64,000 bases of DNA from Marinobacter sp. CHS3-4 (GTDB taxonomy: Bacteria > Pseudomonadota > Gammaproteobacteria > Pseudomonadales > Oleiphilaceae), in contig NZ_JASGBJ010000002.1 of the NCBI RefSeq assembly GCF_030053415.1, positions 1,116,001 through 1,180,000 on the forward strand. Direction: 5' to 3'. The position numbers were made by a program, and so were the translations under genes. Position 1 is the first letter of the stretch. Each line of letters opens with the position of its first letter. The notes under the pieces were generated by a model that did no database searches, had not been told where the DNA came from, and saw nothing but the letters and a program-made list of their open reading frames with translations. Shown in pieces: positions 54,498-64,000 of the stretch.

Positions 54498-55886
54498 TCA
54501 GGAAGATCTGCGTTCCAGTTCGTGAATCAGTTTCTTATGAATTCCGCCGAAACCGCCATTACTCATCACCACTATATGGCATGGAGCAACTGCCTGCCCG
54601 GCTACCCGTTCAACAAGCGCCTCAAGCGTGGACTCAACATAGTGATGCGGTCGGCTATCCCCTTCACTGGCAGACACCAGATCTGTGAGCCAGCTCATGC
54701 CGTTGAGATTAGCCCAAACCACCTGATCTGCAGCGCCTGCACTTGGCAACAGAGACTGCTGATGCACCCCCTGCTGCATGGTATTGGAACGAGGTTCTAT
54801 CAACGCAAGCACCGTTTCCTGCCCCACCTTGTTACGCAAACCTTCCAGCGTCGTAGCAATGGCCGTCGGATGGTGAGCAAAATCGTCATAAACCTTTACG
54901 CCATTCACATCCGCCAGCAATTCCATTCGGCGCTTCACGCCACCAAAGCGGCTCAGTGCTGAAATGGCGTGATCCGGCGTCACACCAACATGGCGGGCTG
55001 CGGCAATCGCAGCCAAACCATTACGCACGCTGTGCATTCCGGTCTGTGACCATTTCACCTTGGCTACCGGTTGCTCACGGTGAATCACCATAAATTCGCT
55101 TCCGTCTTCCTTGAGCAACTCGGCGCGCCAATCGCTCATATACGGCACTTCACTGCCAACGGACGTTTCCTGAATGCTGGTCCAGCACCCCAATTCCAGC
55201 GCTCGATCCAGATGGTGGTCTCGGGACGGCCGAACAATCAGTCCGTTTGAAGGCACCGTCCGCACCAGATGATGAAACTGGCGTTCAATCGCCTCGACAT
55301 TGTCAAAGATATCGGCGTGGTCGAACTCCAGGTTGTTCAGAATCAGTGTGTGCGGCCGGTAGTGGACAAATTTGGATCGCTTATCGAAAAAGGCGCTGTC
55401 GTATTCATCCGCCTCGATCACGAAGAAATCACTGCTACCAAGGCGAGCCGACACCGGGAAATCGTTGGGCACACCACCCACCAGATACCCCGCGTCAAAT
55501 CCTGCCTGCTCCAGAATCCACAGCAGCATTGAGGTCGTTGTGGTTTTGCCATGGGTGCCAGCCACGGCGAGCACCCAGCGATGGCGCAATACCTCGCGAG
55601 CCAGCCACTCAGGCCCGGACATGTAATCGATGTTGCGATTCAGGACGGCTTCCACTTCCGCATTGCCACGTGACATGGCATTGCCAATAAGTACCAGGTC
55701 CGGTTGTGGTTCGAGATTCCCCGCCTGATAGCCTTCCATCAGTCCGATGCCCTGAGCTTCCAGCTGGGTACTCATTGGTGGATAGACACCCTGATCTGAG
55801 CCCGTCACCTGATGGCCCAGTTCTCGGGCCAGCACGGCCAGGCTGCCCATAAACGTGCCGCAAATTCCGAGGATGTGAATGTGCAT
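54498..55886 (-). CDS. mpl: UDP-N-acetylmuramate--tripeptide ligase Mpl
   Basis: Mpl (462 aa) recycles cell-wall tripeptide by ligating it to UDP-MurNAc. It is a Mur ligase: an N-terminal UDP-binding Rossmann domain (Ile-Leu-Gly-Ile-Cys-Gly-Thr-Phe-Met-Gly), the ATP loop Gly-Thr-His-Gly-Lys-Thr-Thr-Thr and Asp-Asp-Phe-Ala-His-His-Pro-Thr-Ala. It is divergent from the phosphofructokinase gene. GAGG lies before the ATG. Confidence 0.95.
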   Translation of the reverse strand: MHIHILGICGTFMGSLAVLARELGHQVTGSDQGVYPPMSTQLEAQGIGLMEGYQAGNLEPQPDLVLIGNAMSRGNAEVEAVLNRNIDYMSGPEWLAREVLRHRWVLAVAGTHGKTTTTSMLLWILEQAGFDAGYLVGGVPNDFPVSARLGSSDFFVIEADEYDSAFFDKRSKFVHYRPHTLILNNLEFDHADIFDNVEAIERQFHHLVRTVPSNGLIVRPSRDHHLDRALELGCWTSIQETSVGSEVPYMSDWRAELLKEDGSEFMVIHREQPVAKVKWSQTGMHSVRNGLAAIAAARHVGVTPDHAISALSRFGGVKRRMELLADVNGVKVYDDFAHHPTAIATTLEGLRNKVGQETVLALIEPRSNTMQQGVHQQSLLPSAGAADQVVWANLNGMSWLTDLVSASEGDSRPHHYVESTLEALVERVAGQAVAPCHIVVMSNGGFGGIHKKLIHELERRSS

Positions 55887-56054
55887 GAACGGAATGACCT
55901 CTTACCTTTTACCCTTAGACAGGAACCTGCAAAGCCTCCCGTATAGACTGCGGGGCGTCAAGCGCTTCGTTATGACCTTTGGCTCATGAAAAAAACCGGC
56001 GATTGGCGTATCATCGACGGCAACTCATTCACCAGCAGGAGGCACCTCCCCGAA

Positions 56055-57317
56055 ATGGCCATCAGAAATGCATTTTACGCCCAGTCAGGCGGTGTTACCG
56101 CCGTCATCAACGCCAGCGCCTGTGGCGTCATTGAGACCGCTCGCAAGCACCCTGAACAGATTGGCAAAGTGTACGCGGGCCGAAACGGGATCATAGGTGC
56201 CCTGAAGGAAGAGCTAATTGATACCAGCCTCGAAAGCGACGAGGACATCAAGGCCTTGCTCCATACACCGGGAGGTGCCTTCGGCTCCTGCCGTCACAAG
56301 CTGAAAAACTTTTCTGAAAACCGCCGAGAATACGAGCGCCTGATCGAAGTGTTCCGCGCCCACGATATTGGCTACTTCTTTTACAACGGCGGCGGTGATT
56401 CTCAGGACACCGCCTACAAGGTGTCGCAGCTGGCCGAGAAAATGGGTTACCCGATTACCTGTATCGGCGTGCCAAAAACCGTCGACAACGACCTGCCGTT
56501 TACCGACTGCTGCCCGGGCTTCGGGTCCGTCGCCAAGTACATTGCCACGTCTACTCTGGAAGCCAGTCTGGATATCCGGTCCATGTGCGACACGTCCACC
56601 AAGGTATTCATTCTGGAAGTGATGGGGCGCCACGCAGGCTGGATTGCCGCCTCAGGCGGACTTGCCGGAAAAGGAGAAGGCGAGCCGCCACACGTCATCC
56701 TGTTCCCGGAGGTACCCTTCGAGCGTGAGCGCTTCCTGGAACGGGTCGATTTTTGCGTCAAGGAATATGGCTACTGCGTGGTGGTGGCCTCGGAAGGCGC
56801 ACAGTACGAAGATGGCCGTTTCCTGGCAGACGCAGGCGCAAAAGATGCGTTTGGCCATACTCAGTTAGGTGGTGTCGCCCCGGCACTCGCCAATATGGTC
56901 CGACAGGCCCTGGGGCACAAGTATCACTGGGCTGTTGCTGATTATCTGCAACGCAGCGCCCGTCATATTGCCTCAGCTACTGACGTTGAACAGGCCTATG
57001 CCGTTGGCAAAGCGGCCGTGGAAATGGCGTTGAACGGTAAACAGGCACTGATGCCAACCATCGTTCGCGAACAGGCGAAGCCCTATCGCTGGAAGGTCGG
57101 CGAGGCACCACTGAGCGAAGTGGCCAACCAGGAAAAGAAAATGCCGATTCACTACATCACCGACGACGGCTATGGAATCACCCAGGACTGCCGCGATTAC
57201 CTGGAACCGCTGATTTATGGCGAGAGCTTCCCTCCGTTCGACGACGGGCTGCCCCGGGTGGCCAAACTGAAAAATCAGCTGATCGAGAAAAAACTCAAAG
57301 CTGATTTTCAGATGTGA
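56055..57317 (+). CDS. pfp: Pyrophosphate-dependent 6-phosphofructokinase
   Basis: A 420-residue phosphofructokinase. Two residues predict PPi rather than ATP as phosphate donor: Asp115 in Gly-Gly-Gly-Asp-Ser-Gln-Asp (Gly104 position in ATP enzymes) and Lys in Pro-Lys-Thr-Val-Asp-Asn-Asp (Gly in ATP enzymes). The active site Asp-Asn-Asp and Gly-Arg-His-Ala-Gly-Trp are intact. PPi enzymes work reversibly in glycolysis and gluconeogenesis. AGGAGG lies 12 bases before the ATG at 56055; the frame is also open from 55986. Confidence 0.88.
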   Translation: MAIRNAFYAQSGGVTAVINASACGVIETARKHPEQIGKVYAGRNGIIGALKEELIDTSLESDEDIKALLHTPGGAFGSCRHKLKNFSENRREYERLIEVFRAHDIGYFFYNGGGDSQDTAYKVSQLAEKMGYPITCIGVPKTVDNDLPFTDCCPGFGSVAKYIATSTLEASLDIRSMCDTSTKVFILEVMGRHAGWIAASGGLAGKGEGEPPHVILFPEVPFERERFLERVDFCVKEYGYCVVVASEGAQYEDGRFLADAGAKDAFGHTQLGGVAPALANMVRQALGHKYHWAVADYLQRSARHIASATDVEQAYAVGKAAVEMALNGKQALMPTIVREQAKPYRWKVGEAPLSEVANQEKKMPIHYITDDGYGITQDCRDYLEPLIYGESFPPFDDGLPRVAKLKNQLIEKKLKADFQM

Positions 57318-57553
57318 GCAGCGCGCTCCACATACGCTGAAAAGTGGTCAAAACCACCGATATGCTCGTCCCCCACGAAAATCTGGGGGACGGTATTTAC
57401 CGGCTTGCCAATGGTTCTGGACAGGTCATCCTTGCTGATACCTTCCCGCTCGATATCGACATACCGGTAGGGTAATTCTTTAATATCGCAGAGCCGCTGC
57501 GCCATCACGCAGAACCCACACGATGACCGCCCAAAGATGGTTACCTGTTCCAT
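57308..57553 (-). CDS. grxA: Glutaredoxin 1-like protein
   Basis: This 81-residue thiol oxidoreductase matches E. coli GrxA: Ile-Phe-Gly-Arg-Ser-Ser-Cys12-Gly-Phe-Cys15, Val-Asp-Ile, Gly-Ile-Ser-Lys-Asp-Asp-Leu, and Lys-Pro-Val-Asn-Thr-Val-Pro-Gln-Ile-Phe-Val. The active site Cys-Gly-Phe-Cys differs from the usual Cys-Pro-Tyr-Cys. It reduces ribonucleotide reductase or mixed disulfides with glutathione. The ATG at 57553 has GGAG upstream. It overlaps the phosphofructokinase gene by 10 bases, convergent. Confidence 0.9.
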   Translation of the reverse strand: MEQVTIFGRSSCGFCVMAQRLCDIKELPYRYVDIEREGISKDDLSRTIGKPVNTVPQIFVGDEHIGGFDHFSAYVERAAHI

Positions 57554-57686
57554 ACAACAACTCCTAAAGCGAACCAAAAGGGGCAGAGAGCCCCGAATCG
57601 CTCGCTATTATGAGCCACGTCCTATCAACAATAAAAATTAATGGGACGAATGACGGCAATAGCCAGTAACCATTCTATCAAGCATC

Positions 57687-59813
57687 TCAGGTTTTCAGGC
57701 GGTTAAGCTCTGAATCAAGGGCACCCACCTGCTCATCCAACGTGCGTCCACTGCCGCTGACTCTCTGGGCAAGCGCCCTGAGATCGTTGGCCGCATCGTT
57801 GATACGGGTCAGATTCTGATTGATTTCCTCGCTGACGGAGCTTTGCTCTTCCGCGGCCGTTGCCACCTGGGTTACATGCTCAACAATGGATGCAATTCTC
57901 TCTACCACGGTGGCCAAGGAGTGATCTGCTTCGCGGGTGCCGTCAACGGCTCTCGTTGCCCGCTCTACACCCGTCTGAATGACCGAAACGGCGCCACCAA
58001 CGTCGTTTTGCAGGCCGTCAATCATCTGGCTGATCTCATCCGTCGATTCCCTGGTGCGAGACGCCAGGGTTCGAACTTCATCTGCAACAACGGCAAAACC
58101 ACGACCCTGCTCACCGGCCCTCGCGGCTTCGATGGCCGCGTTCAGGGCCAGCAAATTGGTTTGCTCCGCCACACCCCTAATCACCTCGATAATACGGTTG
58201 ATTTCTTCGCTGCGGGTGGCAACGTGACCGATCGCCGTGCTCGCCTCGTCCATGTCCCCCGCCAGAGCGCTAACGCCGTCCACCGCTGCGGTCAGGGTTT
58301 CCTGGGTAAAGCGGATGCCATCCTGAGCCATCTGCGCGTTTTCGGCCGCTTCGCCTGCGAAACCGGCCACTTCACCAGCCGCCGCCGACATTTCGTTCAT
58401 GGCGGTCACCACACTCTCGATATCCTGGTGCTGACTCTCTGTCTGATCGTTGGTTTCCCTGGCGATGGTATTCACGTCAGACGCCTGCTGGCTGACCTTT
58501 GCATTCACCTCTTTGAGATCAATAATCATGTTCCGCAAGCGACTCAGGAACTGGTTGAAGCCACCAGCCAGTTCAATCAGTTCGGCATGGGTATCAATGG
58601 TCAATTCACTGGTGAGATCCCCTTCGGCACTGGCCAGGTTCTTCATGCGATCTCTTATTTCATTCAGAGGCCTGGTCACCGAACTCACCAGAACAACAAG
58701 GATACCGATGGCAATCGCCGACACCAGTACGCCCACTAATGCCTGGCTGCCGGCCGTGGCATTGACTTCCGAAGACAGCAAACTGGTTATATCGTTCACA
58801 TCGGCAAGGGCAACGTCTCTGGGCAATTCAATCAGCAATGACCATTCGGTATCAGGCAGCTTGATTCTGATGGGCTGTGAAACCGCTAGAGTTTCACCGT
58901 CGTCATAGGGTTCAGCACTTTCATGGAGAGAGGTAAATTCGCTGGCCAGATCTGGCAAGGCTTCTGACAGAGGACGTCCCAGAAAGTCCACATAATGACT
59001 GGAGGCTGCAATTAACCCCATGTCACTGAGGAGCGTCACGCGGGACTGCCCGTCATAGAGGCTCTGGCTGACGGATTCGATGGTTTTCTGCAGCGTCGAC
59101 AAATTGATATCAACGCCCACCACCCCTGCAAACTCACCCTCATTCAGAATCGGCAACACCAGGCTCGTCATCAGTTCGGAATAGCCCTCTTCGATTTCGT
59201 AATCGTAAGGCTCCAGGATGCAGGGCTGTTTGGAATCCCTGGAACACAGATACCACTCTGCCTCACGGATTCCGAACTCATTTTTGCTATCAAGGTATTT
59301 GGTGGCAGGGTCCTCTGTGCGGCTGAAAATCACCTCGCCCTCCGGGGACCGGTAATAGTATATCTCCAGCGTGCCCTCGTCGCTGCTGTGATCCTCCACG
59401 CCGCCCGTGAAATAGCGATCTTGGCCGTCATAGGCATCGGGTTCAAACTGAGCGTAGATGGAGCTCAGGCTTTTCTGCTCTTTCAGAACCGCGCCCACGG
59501 TCTCTTGAAGAGCAACCCGGCTGATCCGGCCAGAACTGCCCGCCTGTATATTTCGGGTGATCACATTGCGGACCACTTCCGGCGTCCGGTAGGCTGTTGC
59601 AAACATGCCACCGACAAGCTCGCCATACTCCCCGGCCGTTGCTTTCAGGCGGTCGACCGCCAGAGCTCTGACCGTATTCCGGGTTTCCGTGGTGATGCGT
59701 TCTTCCATACTACCCAGAGAAATCTGGGCTGTGATGACAATGCTGATCCCCATAATCAACAGAAGCGTAATCACCAAGGCGTATAGCTTGAAACGTAGTG
59801 ACAGTTTTTTCAT
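57687..59813 (-). CDS. Methyl-accepting chemotaxis protein, dCache sensor
   Basis: The 708-residue chemoreceptor has a first membrane helix (about 10-32), a periplasmic dCache_1-like domain (about 40-345) with Val-Val-Gly-Val-Asp-Ile-Asn-Leu, a second helix (about 352-376), a HAMP domain and a cytoplasmic signalling domain with [16 protein letters not shown] at the tip. The dCache motif reads Arg-x-x-x-Trp-Tyr, not the amino-acid-binding Arg-x-Trp-Tyr, so the ligand is probably not a plain amino acid. No C-terminal CheR pentapeptide is seen. It is transcribed alone. Confidence 0.92.
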   Translation of the reverse strand: MKKLSLRFKLYALVITLLLIMGISIVITAQISLGSMEERITTETRNTVRALAVDRLKATAGEYGELVGGMFATAYRTPEVVRNVITRNIQAGSSGRISRVALQETVGAVLKEQKSLSSIYAQFEPDAYDGQDRYFTGGVEDHSSDEGTLEIYYYRSPEGEVIFSRTEDPATKYLDSKNEFGIREAEWYLCSRDSKQPCILEPYDYEIEEGYSELMTSLVLPILNEGEFAGVVGVDINLSTLQKTIESVSQSLYDGQSRVTLLSDMGLIAASSHYVDFLGRPLSEALPDLASEFTSLHESAEPYDDGETLAVSQPIRIKLPDTEWSLLIELPRDVALADVNDITSLLSSEVNATAGSQALVGVLVSAIAIGILVVLVSSVTRPLNEIRDRMKNLASAEGDLTSELTIDTHAELIELAGGFNQFLSRLRNMIIDLKEVNAKVSQQASDVNTIARETNDQTESQHQDIESVVTAMNEMSAAAGEVAGFAGEAAENAQMAQDGIRFTQETLTAAVDGVSALAGDMDEASTAIGHVATRSEEINRIIEVIRGVAEQTNLLALNAAIEAARAGEQGRGFAVVADEVRTLASRTRESTDEISQMIDGLQNDVGGAVSVIQTGVERATRAVDGTREADHSLATVVERIASIVEHVTQVATAAEEQSSVSEEINQNLTRINDAANDLRALAQRVSGSGRTLDEQVGALDSELNRLKT

Positions 59814-59914
59814 CGGACTCGTAGCCTGTCTGGAATCGGTTTATTTTCAGCTTAGTACGGGGCAAGCAATGCAGCCATCCATTTCGGACAGGTCGTGATT
59901 CACATGGTAAACCC

Positions 59915-60355
59915 GTGACTTATCTGACTCTTTTCTTAACGGCTCTGGCTGCCGCAACGCTATTGCCCGCCTATTCAGAAATTCTGGTCGGTGGCATGGT
60001 CACGCAGGGTTATTCCCTCTGGTGGATCTGGCTCTGGGCCACAACGGGGAATACAACCGGTTCGGTCATCAATGGTGTTATCGGCAGACAGGTGGATCGC
60101 TTTAAACACAAACGCTGGTTTCCCGTATCGGAAAAACAGCTGGATCAAGCCCGTACTCGCTTCAATCGTTATGGGCAGTGGTCATTGCTGCTGGGGTGGC
60201 TGCCGATTGGCGGTGATGCGCTCACGCTTGTGGGGGGCATTATGCGCGTGCCCTGGCTCAACTTCGTAGTGCTGGTGGGTATCGGCAAAGGGCTGCGCTA
60301 CGCCTTTGTAATATGGGTCGTGCTGGAAGCATCCGGGTTGCCTGGCTCGCCATAA
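59915..60355 (+). CDS. YqaA/DedA-like membrane protein (GTG start)
   Basis: The 146-residue membrane protein belongs to the SNARE-associated/VTT group (YqaA branch). It has Thr-Gly-Asn-Thr-Thr-Gly-Ser-Val-Ile-Asn-Gly and Arg-Tyr-Gly-Gln-Trp-Ser-Leu-Leu-Leu-Gly-Trp-Leu-Pro-Ile-Gly-Gly-Asp, with re-entrant helices typical of lipid scramblase/flippase relatives. The nearby ATG at 59904 is followed by a stop after four codons, so the GTG at 59915 is used. Its 3' end overlaps the AarF-like gene by 58 bases in convergent orientation. Confidence 0.8.
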   Translation: MTYLTLFLTALAAATLLPAYSEILVGGMVTQGYSLWWIWLWATTGNTTGSVINGVIGRQVDRFKHKRWFPVSEKQLDQARTRFNRYGQWSLLLGWLPIGGDALTLVGGIMRVPWLNFVVLVGIGKGLRYAFVIWVVLEASGLPGSP

Positions 60356-61758
60356 AGATATTCCTTTAATAGCGGCTCACCGTTAAATTCTGCGTGCAGC
60401 ACGGCAATGAACGTGTATACGCCAATCAGCTTTCGGTTCAGAAACACAAATTCCTTGGGTGGCACCTTAAAGTAACGACTGATCGCCGATCGGGCAGCCT
60501 GTCTCGCAACCCTCGATGGCAGGTCACTTTGTTTCCAGCGATACTGACCCTGGTCATTGACGGCGTATTCTGGCCACTGGCTGTGATCACTGGAAAGAGG
60601 CTCCAATACGGACATACACACAGAGCCGAATTTGTTCAGTACATCTTGCGGCCAGTCACGACTCATGAATTTGAGCTTGATGCCTCCATCCACCACTCCG
60701 TCCAGGTCGCCCTCATAAGAGCACCTGATCATCTGGATGACGGGATCCAGAAATTCTGGTGAGTAGACCTGAACGGCACCGAAATCCAGCAAAACAATTT
60801 GATCATGGGTAGAACTTGCACCGCCCTCACCGGCAATCCGAATGCGGTAGTTACCGAAGTTGGGATCAGTCTGGATTTCACTCCAGACGAACAATTCCCT
60901 GAAGAAGAGCTCCAACGCCGCCTTTCCCAACTCGCTGCGGCGCTCCAGGGGAAGTTCGCGAACGGCCACAGAACTGACTGAATGGCCCTCTTCAAATGTT
61001 GACGCAATCACGTGGGCAGTACAGTACTCGTTCAATACTCGAGGCACCACAAATCGCGGGTCGTGTTCCAGCATTTTGCGGAATCTTTCTGTGGTTCGGG
61101 CTTCCAGCCGATAGTCCACCTCCCGGTGCATCATCACCCGGACCTCTTCCAGCCAGTCTTTGAACTCGGGTCCGAAATAGACCAGCCGGGCAATTTTCAG
61201 CAGGTGGGCGACGGAATTCAGGTCGCTGTCTACTGCTTCGTCAACACCCGGGTACTGAACCTTCAACACCAGTTCCAGGCCATCGTCGCGTCGTCTCGCA
61301 CGATGAACCTGACCCAGAGAAGCCGCACCAATCGGCTCAGGGTCCACTTCCAGCTCTGCCAAACGGTCTGCACCAAGCTCATCTTTCAGAACCCGCTCAA
61401 TCGCAGACCATTCCAGTGACGTGGTCTGATCCTCGAGCGTGTGAAGCGCTTCGGTAACCTCGTCGGGCAAAAAATGCTCACCGTACAGCGCCATCACCTG
61501 ACCAATTTTGACCACACTTCCCTTCAGGCGCCCCAGCTCGTCGACCAGGAACTGAGCCTGACTGGACAGCATGGCTTTGTGTCTGGCCTCACGTTTATCC
61601 TTCCCGCTGAACCAGTTAGTCGCCATGTGCGATGCCATGCGAGTGCCCGCAAACAACCCTGCTTTTGTCAGCGACAGGCGACGTTCAAAACTGCCAGTTT
61701 TAATACGGGAAACGGAAGTGCCTTTGCTGTTGGACGTGCTTTTGCGCTTGGAAGCCAT
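60298..61758 (-). CDS. ABC1/AarF/UbiB-family atypical kinase
   Basis: A 486-residue protein of the ADCK/UbiB kinase-like family. It has the N-terminal KxGQ signature (Val-Val-Lys-Ile-Gly-Gln-Val), the Ala-rich nucleotide loop Gly-Ala-Ala-Ser-Leu-Gly-Gln-Val-His, the Gln-Thr-Asp-Pro-Asn-Phe-Gly-Asn catalytic loop and Leu-Asp-Phe-Gly-Ala. UbiB-type proteins support ubiquinone synthesis, but the usual C-terminal membrane anchor is not obvious and ubiE/ubiJ are not adjacent, so this is likely an AarF paralogue. The target is unknown. Confidence 0.85.
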   Translation of the reverse strand: MASKRKSTSNSKGTSVSRIKTGSFERRLSLTKAGLFAGTRMASHMATNWFSGKDKREARHKAMLSSQAQFLVDELGRLKGSVVKIGQVMALYGEHFLPDEVTEALHTLEDQTTSLEWSAIERVLKDELGADRLAELEVDPEPIGAASLGQVHRARRRDDGLELVLKVQYPGVDEAVDSDLNSVAHLLKIARLVYFGPEFKDWLEEVRVMMHREVDYRLEARTTERFRKMLEHDPRFVVPRVLNEYCTAHVIASTFEEGHSVSSVAVRELPLERRSELGKAALELFFRELFVWSEIQTDPNFGNYRIRIAGEGGASSTHDQIVLLDFGAVQVYSPEFLDPVIQMIRCSYEGDLDGVVDGGIKLKFMSRDWPQDVLNKFGSVCMSVLEPLSSDHSQWPEYAVNDQGQYRWKQSDLPSRVARQAARSAISRYFKVPPKEFVFLNRKLIGVYTFIAVLHAEFNGEPLLKEYLYGEPGNPDASSTTHITKA

Positions 61759-61958
61759 CTGAATCCTGTTCGGACTTGTCGGATGTCAAAGTCTAACCTG
61801 GTCTCACATTATACGGATCATGGCCTCGCAGCGCCTTACCGATCAGTCACTGTGTCTGCGGCCCCGAGGCCAATGTATTCAATGCCTTTGGGATTTACTT
61901 CTAGCCACGGCCTTCGGTTTACTTTTTTACACAATGAATGGGGCCAGAGGACGCTACT

Positions 61959-63056
61959 ATGTCTGGCATGACAAAAACAACGACACAAGCGCCTGAGGTT
62001 AGACTGTCCCGGTTCAGGGTGACAGGAGAGATTCCTGTCCCCCTACTGATCGGGTGGTTGACCTGTGCGGCCGTTCCCCTGCTCCTGTTTTTCGGCTGGC
62101 GCTCACTGGAGCGTGGCGAGACCACCGCCGCCTACCTTCTGGCAATGTTTGCCGCATTGCTGGCACTCAACGGGCTGGTCTATCTGATCAGCCGCAGAAC
62201 AACGCTACAGCGGCGTGGCTTCATCACCATTATCACTGTGCTGTTCACCTATTTGGCCGTCAATGCCATTGAGGAGGGCGCGGCCATACTCTGGCTCTTT
62301 GCCTACCCTGCCATTATTTTTTACATCAGCGAAGCCCGGGTTGGCGTGCTGGCCTGCATTGGCGGGCTATTCGCAACCGCCGTTCTGTTCAGCCCGGTTG
62401 GCGAGACCATGTTCGACGTCCCCTACACCACCAGCTTCAAGCTGACGATGCTGGCCGTGCTGACATTCGTAATGACCACGTGCTTCGCCCTCGACCAGAG
62501 TCGGCGCCGCGCCAAACTGGGCTTGCTGAAACTGGCGGCTGAATTTGAATATGCGGCCAAACACGACACCATGACCGGACTGGCCAACCGTCGCGAGGCT
62601 CACGCCCAGCTTGATACCGAATATGAACGTTACCTTAGAAACAACCGGCCGTTCTCCGTGCTGTTAATGGACATTGACCTGTTCAAATCCATCAATGATA
62701 ACTACGGTCATCACGTCGGAGATGATGCCATTGTGATGGTTGCCCAGACTTTAAAAGAACAGAGTCGCAAGGTTGATACGCTATCGCGGTGGGGCGGCGA
62801 GGAGTTTCTGCTGTTGCTGCCGGAGACAGACTGTGATGAAGCTGCCCGGACTGCCGAACGCATTCGCTTCAAGATTTCCACCACCCCAATCAGTGCGGAC
62901 AATCAGACCATTTCAACAACCGTCAGCATCGGCGTGGCCACCATCGAGGGCACTGAATCGGTCGACAGACTTCTTCAGCGGGCAGACGAAGCCCTTTACG
63001 AAGCCAAGAAGAATGGCCGCAACCTGGTAAGGCAGCACGGAATCACCAGCCACTGA
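61959..63056 (+). CDS. Membrane diguanylate cyclase (MASE-like, GGDEF)
   Basis: A 365-residue protein with an N-terminal block of about six membrane helices (about 25-195) in a 7TM/MASE-like arrangement and a C-terminal GGDEF domain. Active-site Gly-Gly-Glu-Glu-Phe is at about 279-283, and Arg-Lys-Val-Asp five residues before it is an RxxD inhibitory site, so it should make cyclic di-GMP and be product-inhibited. AGAGGA lies 8 bases before the ATG at 61959; an upstream ATG at 61938 is in frame. It converges on lipB, overlapping by 14 bases. Confidence 0.88.
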   Translation: MSGMTKTTTQAPEVRLSRFRVTGEIPVPLLIGWLTCAAVPLLLFFGWRSLERGETTAAYLLAMFAALLALNGLVYLISRRTTLQRRGFITIITVLFTYLAVNAIEEGAAILWLFAYPAIIFYISEARVGVLACIGGLFATAVLFSPVGETMFDVPYTTSFKLTMLAVLTFVMTTCFALDQSRRRAKLGLLKLAAEFEYAAKHDTMTGLANRREAHAQLDTEYERYLRNNRPFSVLLMDIDLFKSINDNYGHHVGDDAIVMVAQTLKEQSRKVDTLSRWGGEEFLLLLPETDCDEAARTAERIRFKISTTPISADNQTISTTVSIGVATIEGTESVDRLLQRADEALYEAKKNGRNLVRQHGITSH

Positions 63057-63681
63057 CCCGCGATATCGAATCAATTGACAACTTGCTCTGAAGCGCAGCC
63101 TCAAGGGCCCCGCCCACGGCTTCGACCGTGATGGAGGGCACGAAATCCAGCATCTGGCACATGGGCATTCCGGCAAAACCACAGGGATTGATGCGGGCAA
63201 ACGGCTCCATGTCCATGTTGACATTGAGCGCAAGGCCGTGGAACGAGCAGCCACGGCGAACCCGGAGGCCCAAGGACGCAATCTTGGCCTGTTCTACATA
63301 GACCCCGGGAGCATCGGGCCGCGGCGCTGCATCAATGCCAAATTCTCCCAGGCAGCTCACGATCGCCTGTTCAATGACATCCACTAATTCGCGAACACCC
63401 ATCTTGCGGCGCGTCAGATCAATCAGCAGGTAAACTACCAACTGGCCGGGGCCGTGATAGGTAACCTGCCCACCTCTGTCGACCTGGATCACCGGAATCT
63501 CTCCAGGCGCCAGGATATGCTCGGCTTTGCCAGCCTGGCCCTGGGTATACACTTTCGGGTGCTCCAGAAACCAGAGCTCATCCGCCGAATCCGGTCCGCG
63601 CTGGGCGGTGTACGCCTTCATCGCTTCCCAGGTTTCCAGATAGGGCTGCTCCCCTAACGTTCGCAGGATCAGCTCTGCCAT
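63043..63681 (-). CDS. lipB: Octanoyltransferase LipB
   Basis: LipB (212 aa) moves octanoate from acyl carrier protein onto lipoyl domains, the step before LipA. It has [15 protein letters not shown] and Ile-Asn-Pro-Cys-Gly-Phe, with the catalytic Cys and Lys region (Ala-Lys-Ile-Ala-Ser-Leu-Gly). It lies 3 bases after the YbeD-like gene, the usual ybeD-lipB pair. Confidence 0.95.
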   Translation of the reverse strand: MAELILRTLGEQPYLETWEAMKAYTAQRGPDSADELWFLEHPKVYTQGQAGKAEHILAPGEIPVIQVDRGGQVTYHGPGQLVVYLLIDLTRRKMGVRELVDVIEQAIVSCLGEFGIDAAPRPDAPGVYVEQAKIASLGLRVRRGCSFHGLALNVNMDMEPFARINPCGFAGMPMCQMLDFVPSITVEAVGGALEAALQSKLSIDSISRVSGW

Positions 63682-63684
63682 GGA

Positions 63685-63954
63685 CTAGAGCACCATGTGC
63701 ACGCGGCCGCTGGACTTGAGGTCTTCAAACAACGCTTTGAGCTGAGGCTCGCCGGTAGCAACAATTGTCAGGTTCACCGAGACAAACCGCCCCCCCTTGC
63801 TGTCCTTGACCGTAACGTCATCCTCGGACACTTCCGGTGCATGGTATTCAACAACGGAGAGAACAAATTCAACGAAATCCGGCGCAGCGTCTCCGATCAC
63901 CTTGATCACGTAGTCACAGGGGAATTCGATTTTCGGAGCTTTCGGATCACTCAT
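63685..63954 (-). CDS. ybeD: YbeD/DUF493-family protein
   Basis: The 89-residue protein matches YbeD (87 aa in E. coli) with Phe-Pro-Cys-Asp-Tyr-Val-Ile-Lys-Val-Ile-Gly and a C-terminal Val-His-Met-Val-Leu. It has an ACT-like alpha/beta fold and no established function. It is always found by lipB. The 46 bases beyond its start to the window end show no gene. Confidence 0.9.
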   Translation of the reverse strand: MSDPKAPKIEFPCDYVIKVIGDAAPDFVEFVLSVVEYHAPEVSEDDVTVKDSKGGRFVSVNLTIVATGEPQLKALFEDLKSSGRVHMVL

Positions 63955-64000
63955 TGGCTCTCAGACTCCCTAAAACAACTGAATAAAGAACAACTTGATC

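Noticed and set aside
1..64000. Prophage, genomic island or transposon at the tRNA genes
   Set aside because: No integrase, transposase or att-like duplication of tRNA ends was found; the flanking genes are housekeeping.

Overview
The window looks like an ordinary chromosomal stretch of a marine gammaproteobacterium, most likely Marinobacter or a close relative. The evidence is the gene content and order (hemA-prfA-prmC-moeB, lolB-ispE-tRNA-Gln-prs-rplY-pth-ychF, rpsF-rpsR-DUF2232-rplI-dnaB-alr), a pyrophosphate-type phosphofructokinase, a long-chain acyl-CoA dehydrogenase and several cyclic-di-GMP genes. This is inference from protein families and synteny, not a database match. No insertion sequence, prophage, CRISPR array or rRNA operon was seen, and no gene-free stretch exceeds 300 bases.

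Layout. 1-2482 (minus): truncated acetyl-CoA hydrolase/transferase, a small exported protein, and the aldo-keto reductase Tas. 2520-4362 (plus): a glycosyltransferase and a PAP2 phosphatase behind a four-half-site Pho box. 4346-5410: dinB behind a perfect LexA box. 5549-8083: a tight plus-strand operon DUF1244-hopJ-minC-minD-minE. 8270-12626: START protein, CBS protein, PIN-PhoH ATPase and a CHASE4-GGDEF protein. 12643-17265 (minus): a six-gene run with a DUF432-like protein, MscS, RimB, RimK, an M14-type deacylase and YjbQ. 17437-20214: photolyase, an orphan CbiM-like permease and a YoaK-like membrane protein. 20225-24217 (minus): moeB, prmC, prfA, hemA. 24418-31369 (plus): TPR lipoprotein, lolB, ispE, tRNA-Gln, prs, rplY, pth, ychF, followed by tRNA-Met and a terminator.

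31604-41857: GAF-EAL protein, O-acetylhomoserine sulfhydrylase, lipA, an outer-membrane protein, an RND-type exporter, a Spy/CpxP-like protein, the GTPase YlqF, an RmlD-like protein and a small unknown. 41826-50040 (minus): alr, dnaB, rplI, DUF2232, rpsR, rpsF, then rlmB and rnr. 50336-57553: tRNA-Leu, a large lipoprotein, acyl-CoA dehydrogenase, ubiX, mpl, PPi-phosphofructokinase and grxA. 57687-63954: chemoreceptor, YqaA-like protein, AarF/UbiB-like kinase, membrane GGDEF protein, lipB and ybeD.

How the genes work together. Most serve translation (prfA, prmC, rplY, pth, ychF, rpsF, rpsR, rplI, rlmB, rnr, ylqF, three tRNAs), division and replication (minCDE, dnaB), envelope biogenesis (lolB, mpl, alr) and cofactors (hemA, moeB, lipA, lipB, ubiX). 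The most interesting parts are regulatory: the phosphate-starvation-type promoter on a lipid-remodelling-like gene pair; the SOS box facing both dinB and a min-containing operon; and the RimK/RimB cluster, joined to a mechanosensitive channel and a deacylase, with the RimK substrate S6 (glutamate-ended tail) and three cyclic-di-GMP proteins in the same 64 kb. Several genes end in strong hairpins that lack a U-tract.
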